From contig JAKFAO010000006.1 of the NCBI GenBank assembly GCA_021527695.1, positions 1,550,001-1,614,000 of the forward strand: a stretch of DNA of 64,000 nt, in the 5' to 3' direction. Of the stretch, positions 22,408-34,019 are shown one piece after another. The notes under the pieces are model-generated. The model had not been told where the DNA came from, did no database searches, and saw only the letters and a list, made by a program, of their open reading frames with translations. How positions within the stretch are numbered: the first letter of the stretch is position 1; each line of letters opens with the position of its first letter. The DNA is from Naematelia aurantialba (taxonomy: Eukaryota > Basidiomycota > Tremellomycetes > Tremellales > Naemateliaceae). Position numbers and translations under genes: made by a program.

Positions 22408-25400
22408 ATGCCAGCCACCGAGGGCATCAGCACACCCGCTCCCGCGCGGTCTCGCACGACGCCCAAACCCTCCGTCGCACCGCCAACGACGGGCCGCGTC
22501 ACCCGCCTCCGAGCAGCCAAAGATGTATCCGCCTCGCCTGGGATGAACAAGCCGAGCGCTCCGAGCCTGTTGGCAAGAGGGAGAGAGGGGCTGCGGACCG
22601 TGTCGAGCAAGATGCGCGACAAGGACAAGGAAAAGGACAAAGAACGAGCTCAGCCGCAGCCACAGTCGGGGGAGAAGGCCAAGCATGCAGACGGAGGGCA
22701 GTACTCTGAAAGTCTTCAGGTACGCCAAGCTGTCGTTTGGTGTGAGGAAGGAAGCGTTAATTGATGTTCCCCGTGCAGGCATTCTTGAGGATTCGGCCCC
22801 CGCCTTCTGCGTTTGAAGTAGTACCAGAAGGGTCACGACCCAAGCCGTACCTCGAGCCTCAAGGAGATCGCGATGTGCTCATGCGCGCACCATTTGTAAG
22901 CTTTGCGTTTCGTCCCCTGTCTCGACGCTGCTAAAGCATACCGCTCACGCATGTAGGACCCATCTCGACCTCAGACGGCCAAACCGCCTCATCTGTACAG
23001 CTTTGACCGCGTGTTCCCTCCCGAGACCCCACAGTCCACTTTCTTCACCACCACGACGCTGCCGCTCGTCGAGAAGCTCCTGCGCGGGGAGAACGGCCTG
23101 CTCTTTGCCTATGGCGTCAGCAACAGTGGAAAGACGTATACGATTTCTGGCGGAAACGAGCCTGGAGAATCTGAGAGAGGTCTCCTTCCGAGGGCTGTGG
23201 ACGTCGTCTTCAACTCGATCCAAGGCCTAGAGTGCCCTGTGAACGTAGGTCCTCTCGACGTGGGAAAGCAAGAAGAAACTGACACCGGTTAGTTGAGGTG
23301 CGTCGGCTTAGCAGATGTCGAAGTCTCGAATACAAGAGACGAGCCCCTGGGCTTGGTCGACGGTACTTCCGGCCAAGGGGAAGCCAGTACCACCGAGTCC
23401 GTCAAGGTCGATCGCAACCACTCGTACGCAGTGTTTGTCTCGTACAGCGAAGTCTACAACGAAAAGGTAGTCACAACAGGGCGTGATCTGCAAGCTGACA
23501 ATTGACTCAGATCTTCGACCTCCTTGATTCGGTTCTGCCCACCTCTATCCTGAAGTCGGCACCTCAACCGAAAGTCCGTCTGGGTCAGTTGCCCAGGGCA
23601 TCCTCGCACTATGGACTATCCGGTGCCTTCAACTCGTCCATGAATTTGGCGGCGATGGCGAATGGCGGCGCTGGTGTGCTGAAACGCCGGGCATTGGCGC
23701 TCAAGAACGATCCAGAAGGGAATGGTAAATACGTTGCAGGCTTGAACGAAGTGCGCGTTCGAACGCGTGAAGTGAGGCTCCTTCCTCCTTATCCAGCTGG
23801 GGGTTGTCGGTGAAAACTAACAGTTTCGCAGGAAGCACTAGCAGTGTTCCGATCGGGCCAACGAGCGCGCCAGGTATTCGGGACGCTTGCAAACCGCGAG
23901 TCAAGCCGTAGTCACGGTATCGTCACCATCAAGGTTGTGCGAGTCCATAACGGCGCGCCCGAAGACCCAGACTCGGCCCAAGTGTCGCGTCTGGCCATTG
24001 TAGACTTGGCGGGCTCGGAGCGGACCAGGAACACTGGGACGACAGGCGACAGATTGAGGGAAGCTGGCAACATCAACAAATCCCTGATGGTTCGTCGTTG
24101 TCGCCGCGATGCAGGACGGGGCTGACCAACGCAGGTGCTCGGGCAATGTCTCGAGGTGCTGCGGTCGAACCAGCAGAAGATGGCCGCACCGACTCCTGCC
24201 GGCTTGAAGAAGCGGCTTGCGGTCGTGCCCTTCCGGCACTCGAAGCTCACAGAGATCTTCCAAAACTTCTTCGTCGGCGACGGACGTGCGGTGCGTCTGC
24301 GTCGCTGCGTCTCAGTGACGGAGCCGGTCGCAGAGCTGACTGGACCAGGTGATGATCGTCAATGTGAATCCGTATGACACGGGCTTCGACGAGAACGCAC
24401 ATGTGATGCGGTTCTCGGCGGTGGCTCGAGAGATACAGACGACAGCGCAGAACAAGGTCGGCTTCCCTGGCCACGCGCTCAGGCGACAGATCAGCACCCA
24501 GTTCTCGGCGTTCAAGCAGGCGGTCAGCGGGCCCAACAAGATCAGAGTGGTAGTCCCCGTCCTGCCCAAGATCCAGGAGGGGCCAACGAGCTCGTCCCTG
24601 TCCTTGTCCTTTGCCTCGGCCTCGGCCGCGTTGGCGGTCAAGGACAAGAGCGGGAACAGTGGGCTCGAGAGGGGAGGGAGAGGAGAACGGGAACGGGAAC
24701 GAGAGAGCCAGGGCTTCGTCCTGGTCGAAGAGGAGATCGAGGTGGTGGAAGAGAGCGACGAGAGTGGTTCAGAGGACGAGCGGGACGTCATGGTGGACCA
24801 CTTGTTTGAGCAGCTTGCAGAGTTGAGAACGAGGGTGAGTCTTCTCCCAATCCAATCCATGGCCGAACACCGGAACATCCGACGCCGAGTACACAGAACA
24901 CAGAAGAAGCACGGATCCCAGAATTTCACCCCTACTTCCCCAACACACAACTCACAACTCACAACCCATAACCCACAACCCACAACCCATAACTCTAAAA
25001 GTTCACAACCCATAACTCTACAACCCACAACCCATAACTATCCAACTCACAACCCCAACGCACAACAGAATCCAGACTACATGCGTTGATCGGGCTGACG
25101 ACGACAGCTGTACGAGAGCGAGATGCGCAACGCGGCGGTCGAGGTCGAGGTGAGAGAAGAAGTGTCGAGGGAGATGGCAGAGACGATGCAGAAGATGCAT
25201 GCGGATTTCAACAGACGTCTCCAGGACCAAGTAAGTGGCGGCCTGGCATCTGGCATCTGGCGTCTGGCGTCTGGCAGCCTGGCGTCTGGTAGCCTGGCAC
25301 CTGGCACCTGGCAGTCTGGAATCTGGCATCTGGCAGCCTGAGTCGAGCGCATGGCTGACAGGGCAGGTCGCGGCTGGTGAGCTCAAGACTGATCGTAAGC

Positions 25401-26761
25401 TCGATATCCTCTCACGAACGATCGCGACGCCCGCGGTCCGGCGCATCGCGGTTGCGCCTGCATCTCGGACTATCGATACCCCTGGAACCGAGGGGGAGAC
25501 GAATGCCAATTCGACCATGACCATGGATGATAGCTTTGAATCGGCGATTGACGAGAGCTTGGCGATGTCGGACCAGTCGGCGGACCTGGGGCGTCTGTCG
25601 GATGTGTTTCTCGTTCGGCCGACTCTGGGGACGGACGCTGTCAAGGAAAGGGGCGGGAAGGAAGACGTTGCGCGGGCTGAAGACAGCGAGGACGTTGCGC
25701 GGGGCGAAGACAGCGAGGACGAGCTTGCGACGGCCGACAGCGATGATGAGATACTTGCCGATGGCAGTCCGAATGCTGGTGGAATCACAGTGAGTGCGCC
25801 GTCAGGTTATCCTGATTGAGCTGATGCATCGATAGACTGCCACGCGAGCTGCCCATCCTCAAGCTGCAGCTGCAGCTGCTGTACCCCGTCACCGGGAAAA
25901 CGCTATCGAGACTGAGACGTGTGACTCGTCAGATGTCGAGTCGGATTCGGATTCGGCGTCGGACGACGTCTCAGAACTGTTGGATGACCAAGACGAAGAC
26001 GCAGATTCCGGATCGGGCAGCGAAACAGACGACGACGAAGATATCCTCGTGCCGCCGCCGCACGACCCAGACCTCGGCGACATGTCTGACGACTCGACGT
26101 TTGACGACGATGCCATCGAAGACGACGGGCTGTCTGCGAGCTCAGAGACGCCGGCATCAGACTCGGAGTCGGAGTTTGAGGGTGATACGGAGCCCGAACC
26201 CAGTAGCGCCGAGTCGTCGCCCGTTCGGCCAGCGAGCAGCAAGCGGCGCGTGACGGCGACGGCAGCGGCAGCGGCCGCAGCAAGGGCTGGTACGGCGTCG
26301 CCTAGTAAGGGGGCAAAGGCACGTACCCCTGCCAAGACGTCAAAGGCGCGTGTGCAAGCGGGGGAGACGGCCAAGGGAAGAGCGCCAGCGGTCATGTCGC
26401 CGTTGAGCAAGGGGCAAGCGCCACCGGTCACGTCGCCCTTGGGCAAGGCGGAGCCAGTCACCTCGGCGTCGGGCAAGGCTCAGACGGCCATATCGGCGTC
26501 GGGCAGGGTGGTGCTTGGAGAACGCAAAGCCCAGGACGGGTCAGACGGGGAGAGTGAGAGTGAGAGTGAGGTGGAGCGGGCCAAGGTGAAGAAGGGAAAG
26601 AAGAGGTAAGTCGAGACGGCAGTTGCCGCCGAGTCGCGTCTGTGGTTGACGGACTTAGGACCCTGACGAGAAAGGTCGTCGACGAGGATGAGATGGAGCG
26701 GCAGGAGGGGCGAGCCGGCGCGGGGACCGAAGTGCGGCGGATGGTGAGGGGTGGGATATGA
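22408..26761 (+). CDS. Kinesin motor protein, kinesin-6 (MKLP/KIF20-KIF23)-like
   Basis: Twelve exons (22408-22719, 22779-22895, 22957-23244, 23293-23466, 23511-23771, 23832-24089, 24135-24290, 24349-24834, 25108-25230, 25367-25789, 25836-26605, 26659-26761) give 1156 residues. The motor domain starts FLRIRPPP; P-loop GVSNSGKT is near 196-203, switch I NRESSRSH near 405 and switch II DLAGSER near 442, with FRHSKLTEIFQNFF after it. The long insert before FVSYSEVYNEKIFDLL and the large spacer between that block and switch I favour kinesin-6, motors of the central spindle and cytokinesis. A short coiled coil (LYESEMRNAAVEVEVREE) follows the motor, then an acidic Asp/Ser-rich tail and a basic end. 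Exon 4 was placed at 23293 because only that acceptor keeps frame. Subfamily is inference. Confidence 0.88.
24941..25070. repeat. Tandem ACAACCCAT-type repeat in kinesin intron 8
   Basis: Many degenerate copies of acaacccataac / acaactcac fill the second half of the 273-nt intron 24835-25107. Confidence 0.85.
25240..25340. repeat. Tandem CTGGCATCTGGC-type repeat in kinesin intron 9
   Basis: Repeated 7-10 base units (ctggcat, ctggcgt, ctggcag) inside the intron 25231-25366. The next intron block of the same gene carries a different repeat. Confidence 0.85.
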
Positions 26762-28047
26762 GCTGTATTGTCGGTTGAGCGTTGCTGTATCAGTGTGGAG
26801 GGTCTGTGCGGACTGGAGCGTTGGGTATATCCGGATGTGTGGTCGAGAGCTGTCGGTATCGCGCCATGCATGGTGTCTGTAGAGCATGGCTGAGCTGCCC
26901 ACTGAGCCTGTGCTGCACGCGAGCCCGAGCTGCGAATTGAGCCTGAGCCTGCTGTGTTTGTCACTTGACGGGGTGGTCCGAGTTCTATCTTGAATAATTC
27001 GAGTATTATTAAGAAAACCAGCGAGTGATTCGCCACGCAACGTGAAACGTGAAACACGAAACCCGAAACAAGATCGCCGCGGCCACCACTGAAACCTATC
27101 ACTCGCTCGTCACTCCGTCGCCATCGCCGTCGCCGCCGTCGCCGCCGTCGCCACGCCGTCACTCGTGATCATCGCCGGCCGTGTCCTTGATCCTTGCAGA
27201 GCACGTCCTGCGCCATGGCGTCCCTTGCTACGTGCCCCTTTCCCCTTGTGTATACCCCTGTCTCCCGCCATCCCTGGGCAATCCAGGTGCAATCCCTACC
27301 CTCTCGGTGGACTAATCCCACATTCCCTAGTGACGTGGACGATCCGATCGGCAATCCCTACAGATCCTGGACGAGCCACACACGGCCGTACAAGCGCACA
27401 ATCCCTACAAGCGCAGTCCCTACAAGCCTCACAGTCCAAACTCCACACAATCCCCAGCGCTCACCTGCGAGTCACCTCGTTTCACGAGACGCCGTCGACT
27501 TCACCGGCTGCCCGAAAGGCTGCTGAGCTACAGAAGTAGCTGCATCGCGTAACGGCTGTCCGAGGGATTGTGATTCTGACCGAGGTGAGACAATCCACCC
27601 CGGGGCACACATACACACAACCGCGTCCGCATCCAGGAGGTGGCGTCAGAGAATGGATAGACGAGTCCCCAGCACCTGCACGCTTTCGGCTGATCGGAGC
27701 TGGGTCTGTCTTGGTCTGCGTGGCTGAGAGGGAGGGGAGGAGGTAAGAGGAAGGACGAGGGAAAGAAGAGGAAGGAAGAGGAAGGAAGAGGGAGGGTGTC
27801 GGCGGAGGTATGAGTAAGAACATGTCAACATCTCGTCTCGAATTTCTTCGCCGTCTTTGCCCACTTGGTGCTTTCTCGAGTCGCGCGCTACACGAGTCAC
27901 TGACGTTACGAGTCCCTGGCATCCTAAACGAGTCCCTGGCATTCTACACGAGTCACTGGCATCCTGCACGAGTCACAAGTCTAGCCCACACAAGGTACCC
28001 TATTAGGAATGCAGCGAAGCATTCGCTGACAGGACAGACTACTCGAC
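26762..28047. other. 1.3 kb between kinesin and the Ser/Pro-rich gene
   Basis: Contains scattered copies of aatccctac between 27286 and 27420, a purine-rich run near 27720-27800 and repeated cacgagtcactggc-like units at 27890-27975. The 110-124 codon frames at 27165-27539 have no recognisable content. An upstream exon of the following gene could lie here. Confidence 0.5.
27885..27980. repeat. Degenerate tandem repeat (acgagtccctggcatcc-type)
   Basis: Four to five imperfect 16-17 base units containing acgagtc and ctggcat, just upstream of the Ser/Pro-rich gene. Confidence 0.7.
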
Positions 28048-30546
28048 ATGGGCCAAGCCCACCCCCGTGCCATCCAGCTGGACGCCGCCTCGGAAGGAGC
28101 CGATCCCACGCTCTCCCATCCGCCCTCTGCGTCGTGCTTCTCAGCACCTCTCCCATCGGCCACCTCTCCTCTGCCTTCTGCCTCCCCTCTGCACTCGACC
28201 TCCCCTCTACACTCGACCCCTCTGCACTCGACCTCCCCTCTACACTCGACCCCTCTGCACTCGACCTCCCCCCTACACTCGACCCCTCTGCACTCGACCT
28301 CCCCTCTACACTCGACCCCTCTGCACTCGACCTCCCCTCTACACTCGACCCCTCTGCACTCGACCTCCCCCCTACACTCGACCCCTCTGCACTCGACCTC
28401 CCCTCTACACTCGACCCCTCTGCAATCGACCTCGTCACCGATGCACGCCATACCGACCGATCAGACGTTCTCCAGAATCGACTACACCCCCGGCGGGACC
28501 GTCCCGACCCGGCCGACACCGTCCCGCAGCCGAGGCCGAGGTCTCGTCACGAAGCTGTCTTTCAGATCACACACGCCCCGCACCGACCAGGCTAAACGCC
28601 GACTGGACGTCGATCCCGCTCTAGAGGCATTCGAGCAGCTCGTGCTTGAGAAAGAAGCGCGGGCGGGAATCGTCTCCATACCACAACCATCACTGTGCGC
28701 GCACCTGACAAGCAAGACCGCCAAGGCGCGGACCTTTGCTGCCTCCCGAGCGAAGCGTGGGTCGATCGCGGCGGGTTCCACCTCCCCTGTCCCGGCATCC
28801 GCGCACACCTCGACGCCACACTACATCTCCTTTCCCACCGCCACGCCGCTCGCTCTACAGTCTGCGGTGGACGCTGACCTCGCGTTGCACGCTGGGCTCG
28901 GCGAAGACGGGAGCAGGGTCATCCGCCGCGACTCTGGGCGTGTCTCAGTCAAGTCGTCTCGCCGGGCAGAACGCGAGTGGCGCGCCAAGGTCGCTGCGAT
29001 GGGACAGAGCCAAAGCCCCAACTCGTCGCGAGGGCGCAGCAGCAGCTTGGGGCACCACGGCCCTGTCCGAGGACCTGTGCCGCCCAGGCGCAGGCAGCCC
29101 GTCCGCCAGGCCACGTTGTCGCCCGATACGTCGCCCGTCTCGCCTGCTTCAGAATACATCCTCACCCCGCACGTGAGCCCGACCACGTCGGCTTCGACTC
29201 CGACTGGGACGGCTACGCCGTCGACGTTGGGCGCGGATGGAGCGCCGGATGCAGGCGGAGAGGAAACGGGCCCCTGCTCGAGCAAGTTGCGGATCTCCCA
29301 TTTGAGCTTTGAGACGTTGGGTCACTACCATTCTACATCGACCAGCTTCGAGGCGGTGGGCCACCACACCACACCGACTAGGCTCGAGACGTTGGGCCAC
29401 CACACCACACCCACAAGGCTCGAGGCGTCGGTGCACCAGACCACACCCACAAGGCTCGACGACGGACCTCGCAACCGCAAGCCCTCGGTCCCGCTGTCGG
29501 TATCGTCCTTCTGCCCTGACAGTCTTCACTCGGCCGGAGGGACACGACCCTCATCGCGCGCCACGAGTTTCACACTCGCCACTATCCCCCAGGAGAACAC
29601 ACGATTGCCCTCGCGATCCGATCTGCACCTGGGATCCGAGGCGTCGCAGTGGCACTTTCCAGACGAGTCGCCGCCGCCTCGTAGACTGTCTCTGCCCCCA
29701 TTCGACAGCTTCCTCGCCTCGCCCACGCATGTCGGTGGGACTCCCCGGACCACGCCCACAAGCAGCCCGGCGCTTCGTCCCGCCGATCAGAAACAAAGCA
29801 CCAGCAGCGCAACGCAGCCCTCACCCCGTGCTCGCCAGCGACCGAGCGTCGAGCCTATCAGGGTACCGGCACGCGAGTCGACGCCCATCAAGGCGGGAGC
29901 CCGCGGGCCACCACAGACTACAACGTCGACGCCGACGCGCGCACCGTACAGCCCCATGACGGCGTACCTCCTCACCGCCCCGATAGAGAAGCTCATCCTC
30001 GATGACATGGGGTGCGGCGGCGGCCCTGAGAGGGGGGACGGGGAGGACGGGGAAGAACGGCAGTGTGGATCCAAGCAGCATCCCTTTGCAATGTCGGCTC
30101 TTGCTGTACATGAGACCCCTGTGCAGACGCCACCGCGAGCCTCCGTTGTTGCCCAGCGCTATGACACACCAAGCGCCAACTTGGCCTGTCCCACTCCACT
30201 GGCCGATCCGTTCACAGCTCCCGCGACTCCTCTCGAACCGTCGGGTATATCTGCCGCGCGAGAAATGGTGACGATAGTGCCCGCACAGCCGAATGGAGTG
30301 CCTGTGGCTCTGCGTGCAGGGCGAGGTACGCATGCAACAAACAAGATGACTGGAGCAGATGCGACGAAGGCGAACAGGATACCTGGAATGCATGGGGCGA
30401 GCGGGAACAAGCAGCATGCGATAGGCAGCAGAGCGCCGCGGCCCACGCTCGATCTCACGCCAGGCATGGAGTCGGGGAACAGACCGCCCAAGTCGGGAAT
30501 GGGCGTGGTCGACCTGGCGCGGTGGTTGCAGCAGACGGCGGTGTAG
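28048..30546 (+). CDS. Ser/Thr/Pro-rich protein of unknown function with coding minisatellite
   Basis: Uninterrupted frame of 832 codons. I recognise no domain. From the ATG at 28048 the protein opens with an 11-residue tandem repeat (SPLHSTPLHST, residues about 50-128). From MHAIPTDQTF (ATG at 28441) onward the composition changes: VDPALEAFEQLVLEKEARAG looks like a helix, then long Ser/Pro/Thr-rich disorder, a smaller repeat HHTTPTRLE near residues 435-475, and blocks that look constrained near the end (YSPMTAYLLTAPIEKLILDD, GMGVVDLARWLQQTAV). The start is theref­ore ambiguous: the repeat could be coding or lie in a 5' UTR with translation from 28441. Composition suggests a regulatory or cytoskeletal adaptor, but that is only an impression. 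Confidence 0.6.
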   Translation: MGQAHPRAIQLDAASEGADPTLSHPPSASCFSAPLPSATSPLPSASPLHSTSPLHSTPLHSTSPLHSTPLHSTSPLHSTPLHSTSPLHSTPLHSTSPLHSTPLHSTSPLHSTPLHSTSPLHSTPLQSTSSPMHAIPTDQTFSRIDYTPGGTVPTRPTPSRSRGRGLVTKLSFRSHTPRTDQAKRRLDVDPALEAFEQLVLEKEARAGIVSIPQPSLCAHLTSKTAKARTFAASRAKRGSIAAGSTSPVPASAHTSTPHYISFPTATPLALQSAVDADLALHAGLGEDGSRVIRRDSGRVSVKSSRRAEREWRAKVAAMGQSQSPNSSRGRSSSLGHHGPVRGPVPPRRRQPVRQATLSPDTSPVSPASEYILTPHVSPTTSASTPTGTATPSTLGADGAPDAGGEETGPCSSKLRISHLSFETLGHYHSTSTSFEAVGHHTTPTRLETLGHHTTPTRLEASVHQTTPTRLDDGPRNRKPSVPLSVSSFCPDSLHSAGGTRPSSRATSFTLATIPQENTRLPSRSDLHLGSEASQWHFPDESPPPRRLSLPPFDSFLASPTHVGGTPRTTPTSSPALRPADQKQSTSSATQPSPRARQRPSVEPIRVPARESTPIKAGARGPPQTTTSTPTRAPYSPMTAYLLTAPIEKLILDDMGCGGGPERGDGEDGEERQCGSKQHPFAMSALAVHETPVQTPPRASVVAQRYDTPSANLACPTPLADPFTAPATPLEPSGISAAREMVTIVPAQPNGVPVALRAGRGTHATNKMTGADATKANRIPGMHGASGNKQHAIGSRAPRPTLDLTPGMESGNRPPKSGMGVVDLARWLQQTAV
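28199..28429 (+). repeat. 33-bp minisatellite, seven copies
   Basis: Seven head-to-tail 33-base units start at 28199, 28232, 28265, 28298, 28331, 28364 and 28397, almost identical (a single T to C change in copies 3 and 6). Each unit is itself two related halves (ctctacactcgacccct and ctgcactcgacctcc). It reads SPLHSTPLHST on the plus strand and stays open on the minus strand too. Confidence 0.95.
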
Positions 30547-30831
30547 GCATGGGTGCTGCCATACTCCGTATGCTGCAGATGCGATGCATGCTCCATGATA
30601 TGCAAAGTCAGAGTCAGAGTTGCTGCAGAGTCGCCGCTGGCCGGCCGGAACAAAGCCAGTGTCCCGGCGCCACGCGTTTTCGTTTCAACGACCATGCGGT
30701 CACTGGCAGGTGGCTTTTGGCACCGAGCATCCATCTCATTGGCATCCAGGCTTACCCACAGCATCACAACCAGCAGTAGCAGCGAAAGCTCCAGTACCAG
30801 CATCACAAGGAACAGCAACAGCAAGCGCTCA

Positions 30832-33800
30832 ATGTCGTTCTCGCCGTTCTTTGCCTCCAAGTCGCCGTACGACGTCGACGGCGCCACGCTGTCCAACTAC
30901 CACGCGGTGCGGACGACGCACATCGACTTGACGTGGAGTATCGACTGGGCGCAGAAGGTGTTTAGCGGCGACGCGGTGCTGACGCTCGATGTCACGGCGG
31001 GAGACACTGCATCAGAGACTGCAGCAGGTGCAGCAGCAGACACTACAGCAGGTGCCGGTGCCGGTGCCGGTGCAGGTGAAGGTGCAGGTGCAGGTGCAGA
31101 AGGAAACGGCGACGACGGGGTGAGAGAGGGGATAGACGAGGTCGTCTTGGACACGTCGTACCTCGACATCGAGTGGGTCGAAGTATCGTCCCAGCCGGCC
31201 GAGTGGAAGTTGGACGACAGGCTGCCTGGGGTCATGGGGTCGGCGCTGCGGATCAAGCTGGGCCGCACGGCGGTCAAAGGGGACGTCGTGGTCGTCAAGG
31301 TCGTGTACAGGACGACCAAGGAGTGCACCGCGGTGGGCTGGCTCAACCCGGTGTAAGTTTGTGCGGCGCCACATCCCTCTCCCGTCCTGCGCAACCTCGC
31401 CCCTCCTGCGTCCCCTCCCCCCCCCCCCCCCCCCCCCCACACACACACCCGCCGGCCCACTGAACAGTCGATGGACACTGAACAGTCGATGGACACTCAT
31501 GATGGACACTCCTGGTTGACGCCGTCCCGCTGACACACCGCAGACAGACCAAGTCGGGCAATTACCCCTACCTCTACTCCCAGTCCCAGGCGATCCACGC
31601 GCGCTCCCTCCTCCCGTGCCAAGACACCCCGGCAATCAAGGCGACCTATTCGGCCAGAGTGCGGTCGGTGCTCCCGGTGCTCATGTCGGGCCTGAGAAAG
31701 AGCCCGCCAAGCGAGCAGGTGTTGCCGCTCGGCGAGGAGGTGGAGTACGTCTACGACCAGGTGGGTCCGGCTGCGCTGCATGCGCTGGGACCTACTGCCT
31801 GGGCCTAGAACGTCTCTCTCAGCGTGCATCCTGGCTCCGCCTATCATCCTAGTCCACCCCTGCCTCCACCTCCCTGGCGCACCCACTCCAAATCCATACC
31901 GCTGAGCGCTGATCCACAGCCCGTCGCAATCCCGTCCTACCTCATCGCCATCGCCTCGGGCGAGCTCATCTACCGCCCGTTCGAGCAGCTCCCAGGCCGG
32001 AAGTGGACCAGCGGCTGCTGGACAGAACCGCTGACCATGGACGCTGCGTTCTGGGAATTCAGCGAGGACACTGCAAAGTCGGCTGCTCCTCGGTCTCACC
32101 CCCACACAGCTGACCACCGTAGATTCGTCGCGGCGGCCGAGGATCTGACGTCCGAGTACCGATTCGGAGTGTACGATATCCTCTTCCTGCCGGAGTCGTT
32201 CCCCTACGGAGGTATGTCTGTCCGCTTTACACCTTTGCTTCAGACATTTACAGCCTACGCTCTCACCCTTTTACATTCTTACACGCTACACTCTTACACT
32301 TCTACACTCTTACACTTCTACACTCTTACACTTCTACACTCTTACACTTCTACACTCTTACACTTCTACACTCTTACACCCTTACCACTTTACGCCAACT
32401 GCGAGCGGGCCCGACGCTGACCGCATCACAGGCATGGAGAACAGCTGTCTGACCTTCGCGACGCCTTCGGTCATTGCCGGCGACCGCAGCTCGGTCGACC
32501 TAGCAGCACACGAGATCAGCCACTCGTGGTTCGGCAACGGTATTGGTTGTGCGTCGTGGGCCCACTTCTGGCTCAACGAAGGCTGGACGACGTACCTCGA
32601 GCGGCTGGTGAGTTCTTTGCCCTGTGGCCGTCGTCAAGCTCATCCCGCAGCTCATGCGTCAAGTGCATGGCGAGCCCGAGCGACAGCTCTCGTTCATTGT
32701 CGGCCGGCGTGGCCTCAAGCAGGATCTCAAGCTGTACAAAGACAAGCCTCGCTTCCAGCGCCTCGTGATGGAATACCAAGAGCACGAAGACCGTGAGTCT
32801 CTGTCTCTAGACGTCTCTGTCTCTAGACCGACGACGATGCAAGACCGACGATGCATCGTGTTCTCCCCTGGCTTTCGGCCGTGGCCCGCAGAGAACTTCT
32901 TGGCTGACGAGGTTCCAGCCGACGAGGGCTACAACCAGGTCCCGTACGAGAAGGGATCCAACTTTTTGCTCTACCTCGAGCGCACCGTGGGCGGTCTGGA
33001 CCATTTCGTGCCGTACATGAAAGACTATGACCGCACGTTTTCCGGAACGTCCATCACCACTGACCAGTGGCGCGCCCATCTGTTCCATTACTTTGGGTCG
33101 CAGCCTGATGCAAAGGAGTATCTGAGGAAGTTGGGCAAGGTTGACTGGGAGGAATGGCTGTACGGGGATGGATTGGATCTCTGCGTGGACAACCAATACG
33201 ACGACTCGTTGTCCACGCCGGTACGTGCTTGCTCCATTTATCTGTTTTCTGTTTGTTTGTCTTCGTTTCTTTTTGTTTTTCTCTTGGCTCGCAAGCGCCT
33301 ATTGGGATGCCGTCAGGAGCGCGCCGCTTGCCCAAGACAGCCTGCTGACAGGACCCTCAGTGTCTCGAGCTGGCGGAGCGATGGGATGCCGCGCGGCACG
33401 ACACCGACGCGACGGCCGCCTTTTCCCCGTCCGACGTCGCCGAATTTTCCTCGACGCAAAAGGTCGTCTTCCTCGACAAGGTCGAAGCGGCGCCTGCGCT
33501 GCCGACCAAGCTCGTTGCGCTTCTCGATGAGAAGTACGGCATCCATGAGAAGGATAACGCCGAGGTCAGGCTGCGGTTCTACCAGATCGCGCTCAAGGCG
33601 GGCCCAGAGTACGCCGACAAGGCGGCAGGTGGGTTGGCCTCCTCGCTCCTCTTTGACTATATACCTCGTCGTTGTCTCCGTTACTGTCACTTTCACCGTC
33701 AACTCGTGTCCCTCACGCCACAGAGACAGTCGCCGTCGTGACCATCACATCCCATCACGAGATGTCGGATACATTGGATACACTGAGATGCTGACGCCGT

Positions 33801-34019
33801 CTAGCGTGGGTGACGAACAAGGGCCGGATGAAGTTCTGCCGCCCAGTATACCGGCTGCTCTTCCAGCAGACACCAGAGCTGGCCAAGAAGACTTTCCTGG
33901 AGCATGCAGCCTTCTACGTGAGTCATGGCTTCCTGTGGCGGGTCGGCAAGGCGCTGAAGGCGTAGCATCCGATTGCGCGAAAGATGATTGCGCGGGATCT
34001 GGGCGTGACTGTGGACTAA
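30832..34019 (+). CDS. Leukotriene A4 hydrolase-type M1 aminopeptidase
   Basis: Ten exons (30832-31352, 31544-31760, 31920-32077, 32123-32211, 32432-32607, 32651-32792, 32919-33220, 33361-33628, 33805-33917, 33966-34019) give 679 residues. It is a zinc aminopeptidase/epoxide hydrolase of the LTA4H and yeast Lap2 family, usually cytosolic. The exopeptidase motif GGMEN (near 329) forms by splicing exons 4 and 5. The zinc site HEISHSW (355-359) is followed by [10 protein letters not shown] with the third ligand Glu. [14 protein letters not shown] and the C-terminal helical domain ending [17 protein letters not shown] complete it. The N-terminal domain holds an Ala/Gly/Glu-rich insertion (residues about 58-96). 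The donor at 32078 (GTCGGC) is weak but keeps frame. The frame is open upstream of 30832, so an N-terminal extension is possible. Confidence 0.92.
31417..31438 (+). repeat. 22-base poly-C run in aminopeptidase intron 1
   Basis: Uninterrupted C homopolymer followed by (AC)n inside the intron 31353-31543. Such runs are length-unstable and prone to sequencing error; it does not touch the coding frame. Confidence 0.9.
32281..32380 (+). repeat. 16-bp TACACTTCTACACTCT tandem repeat in aminopeptidase intron 4
   Basis: Five to six near-perfect copies fill the 220-nt intron 32212-32431. Confidence 0.9.

Noticed and set aside
27953..28519. Minus-strand frames across the minisatellite (repeating SSAEGSSVEGR or ECRGEVECRGV)
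   Set aside because: They are the mirror of the 33-bp repeat, with no coding sequence beyond it.
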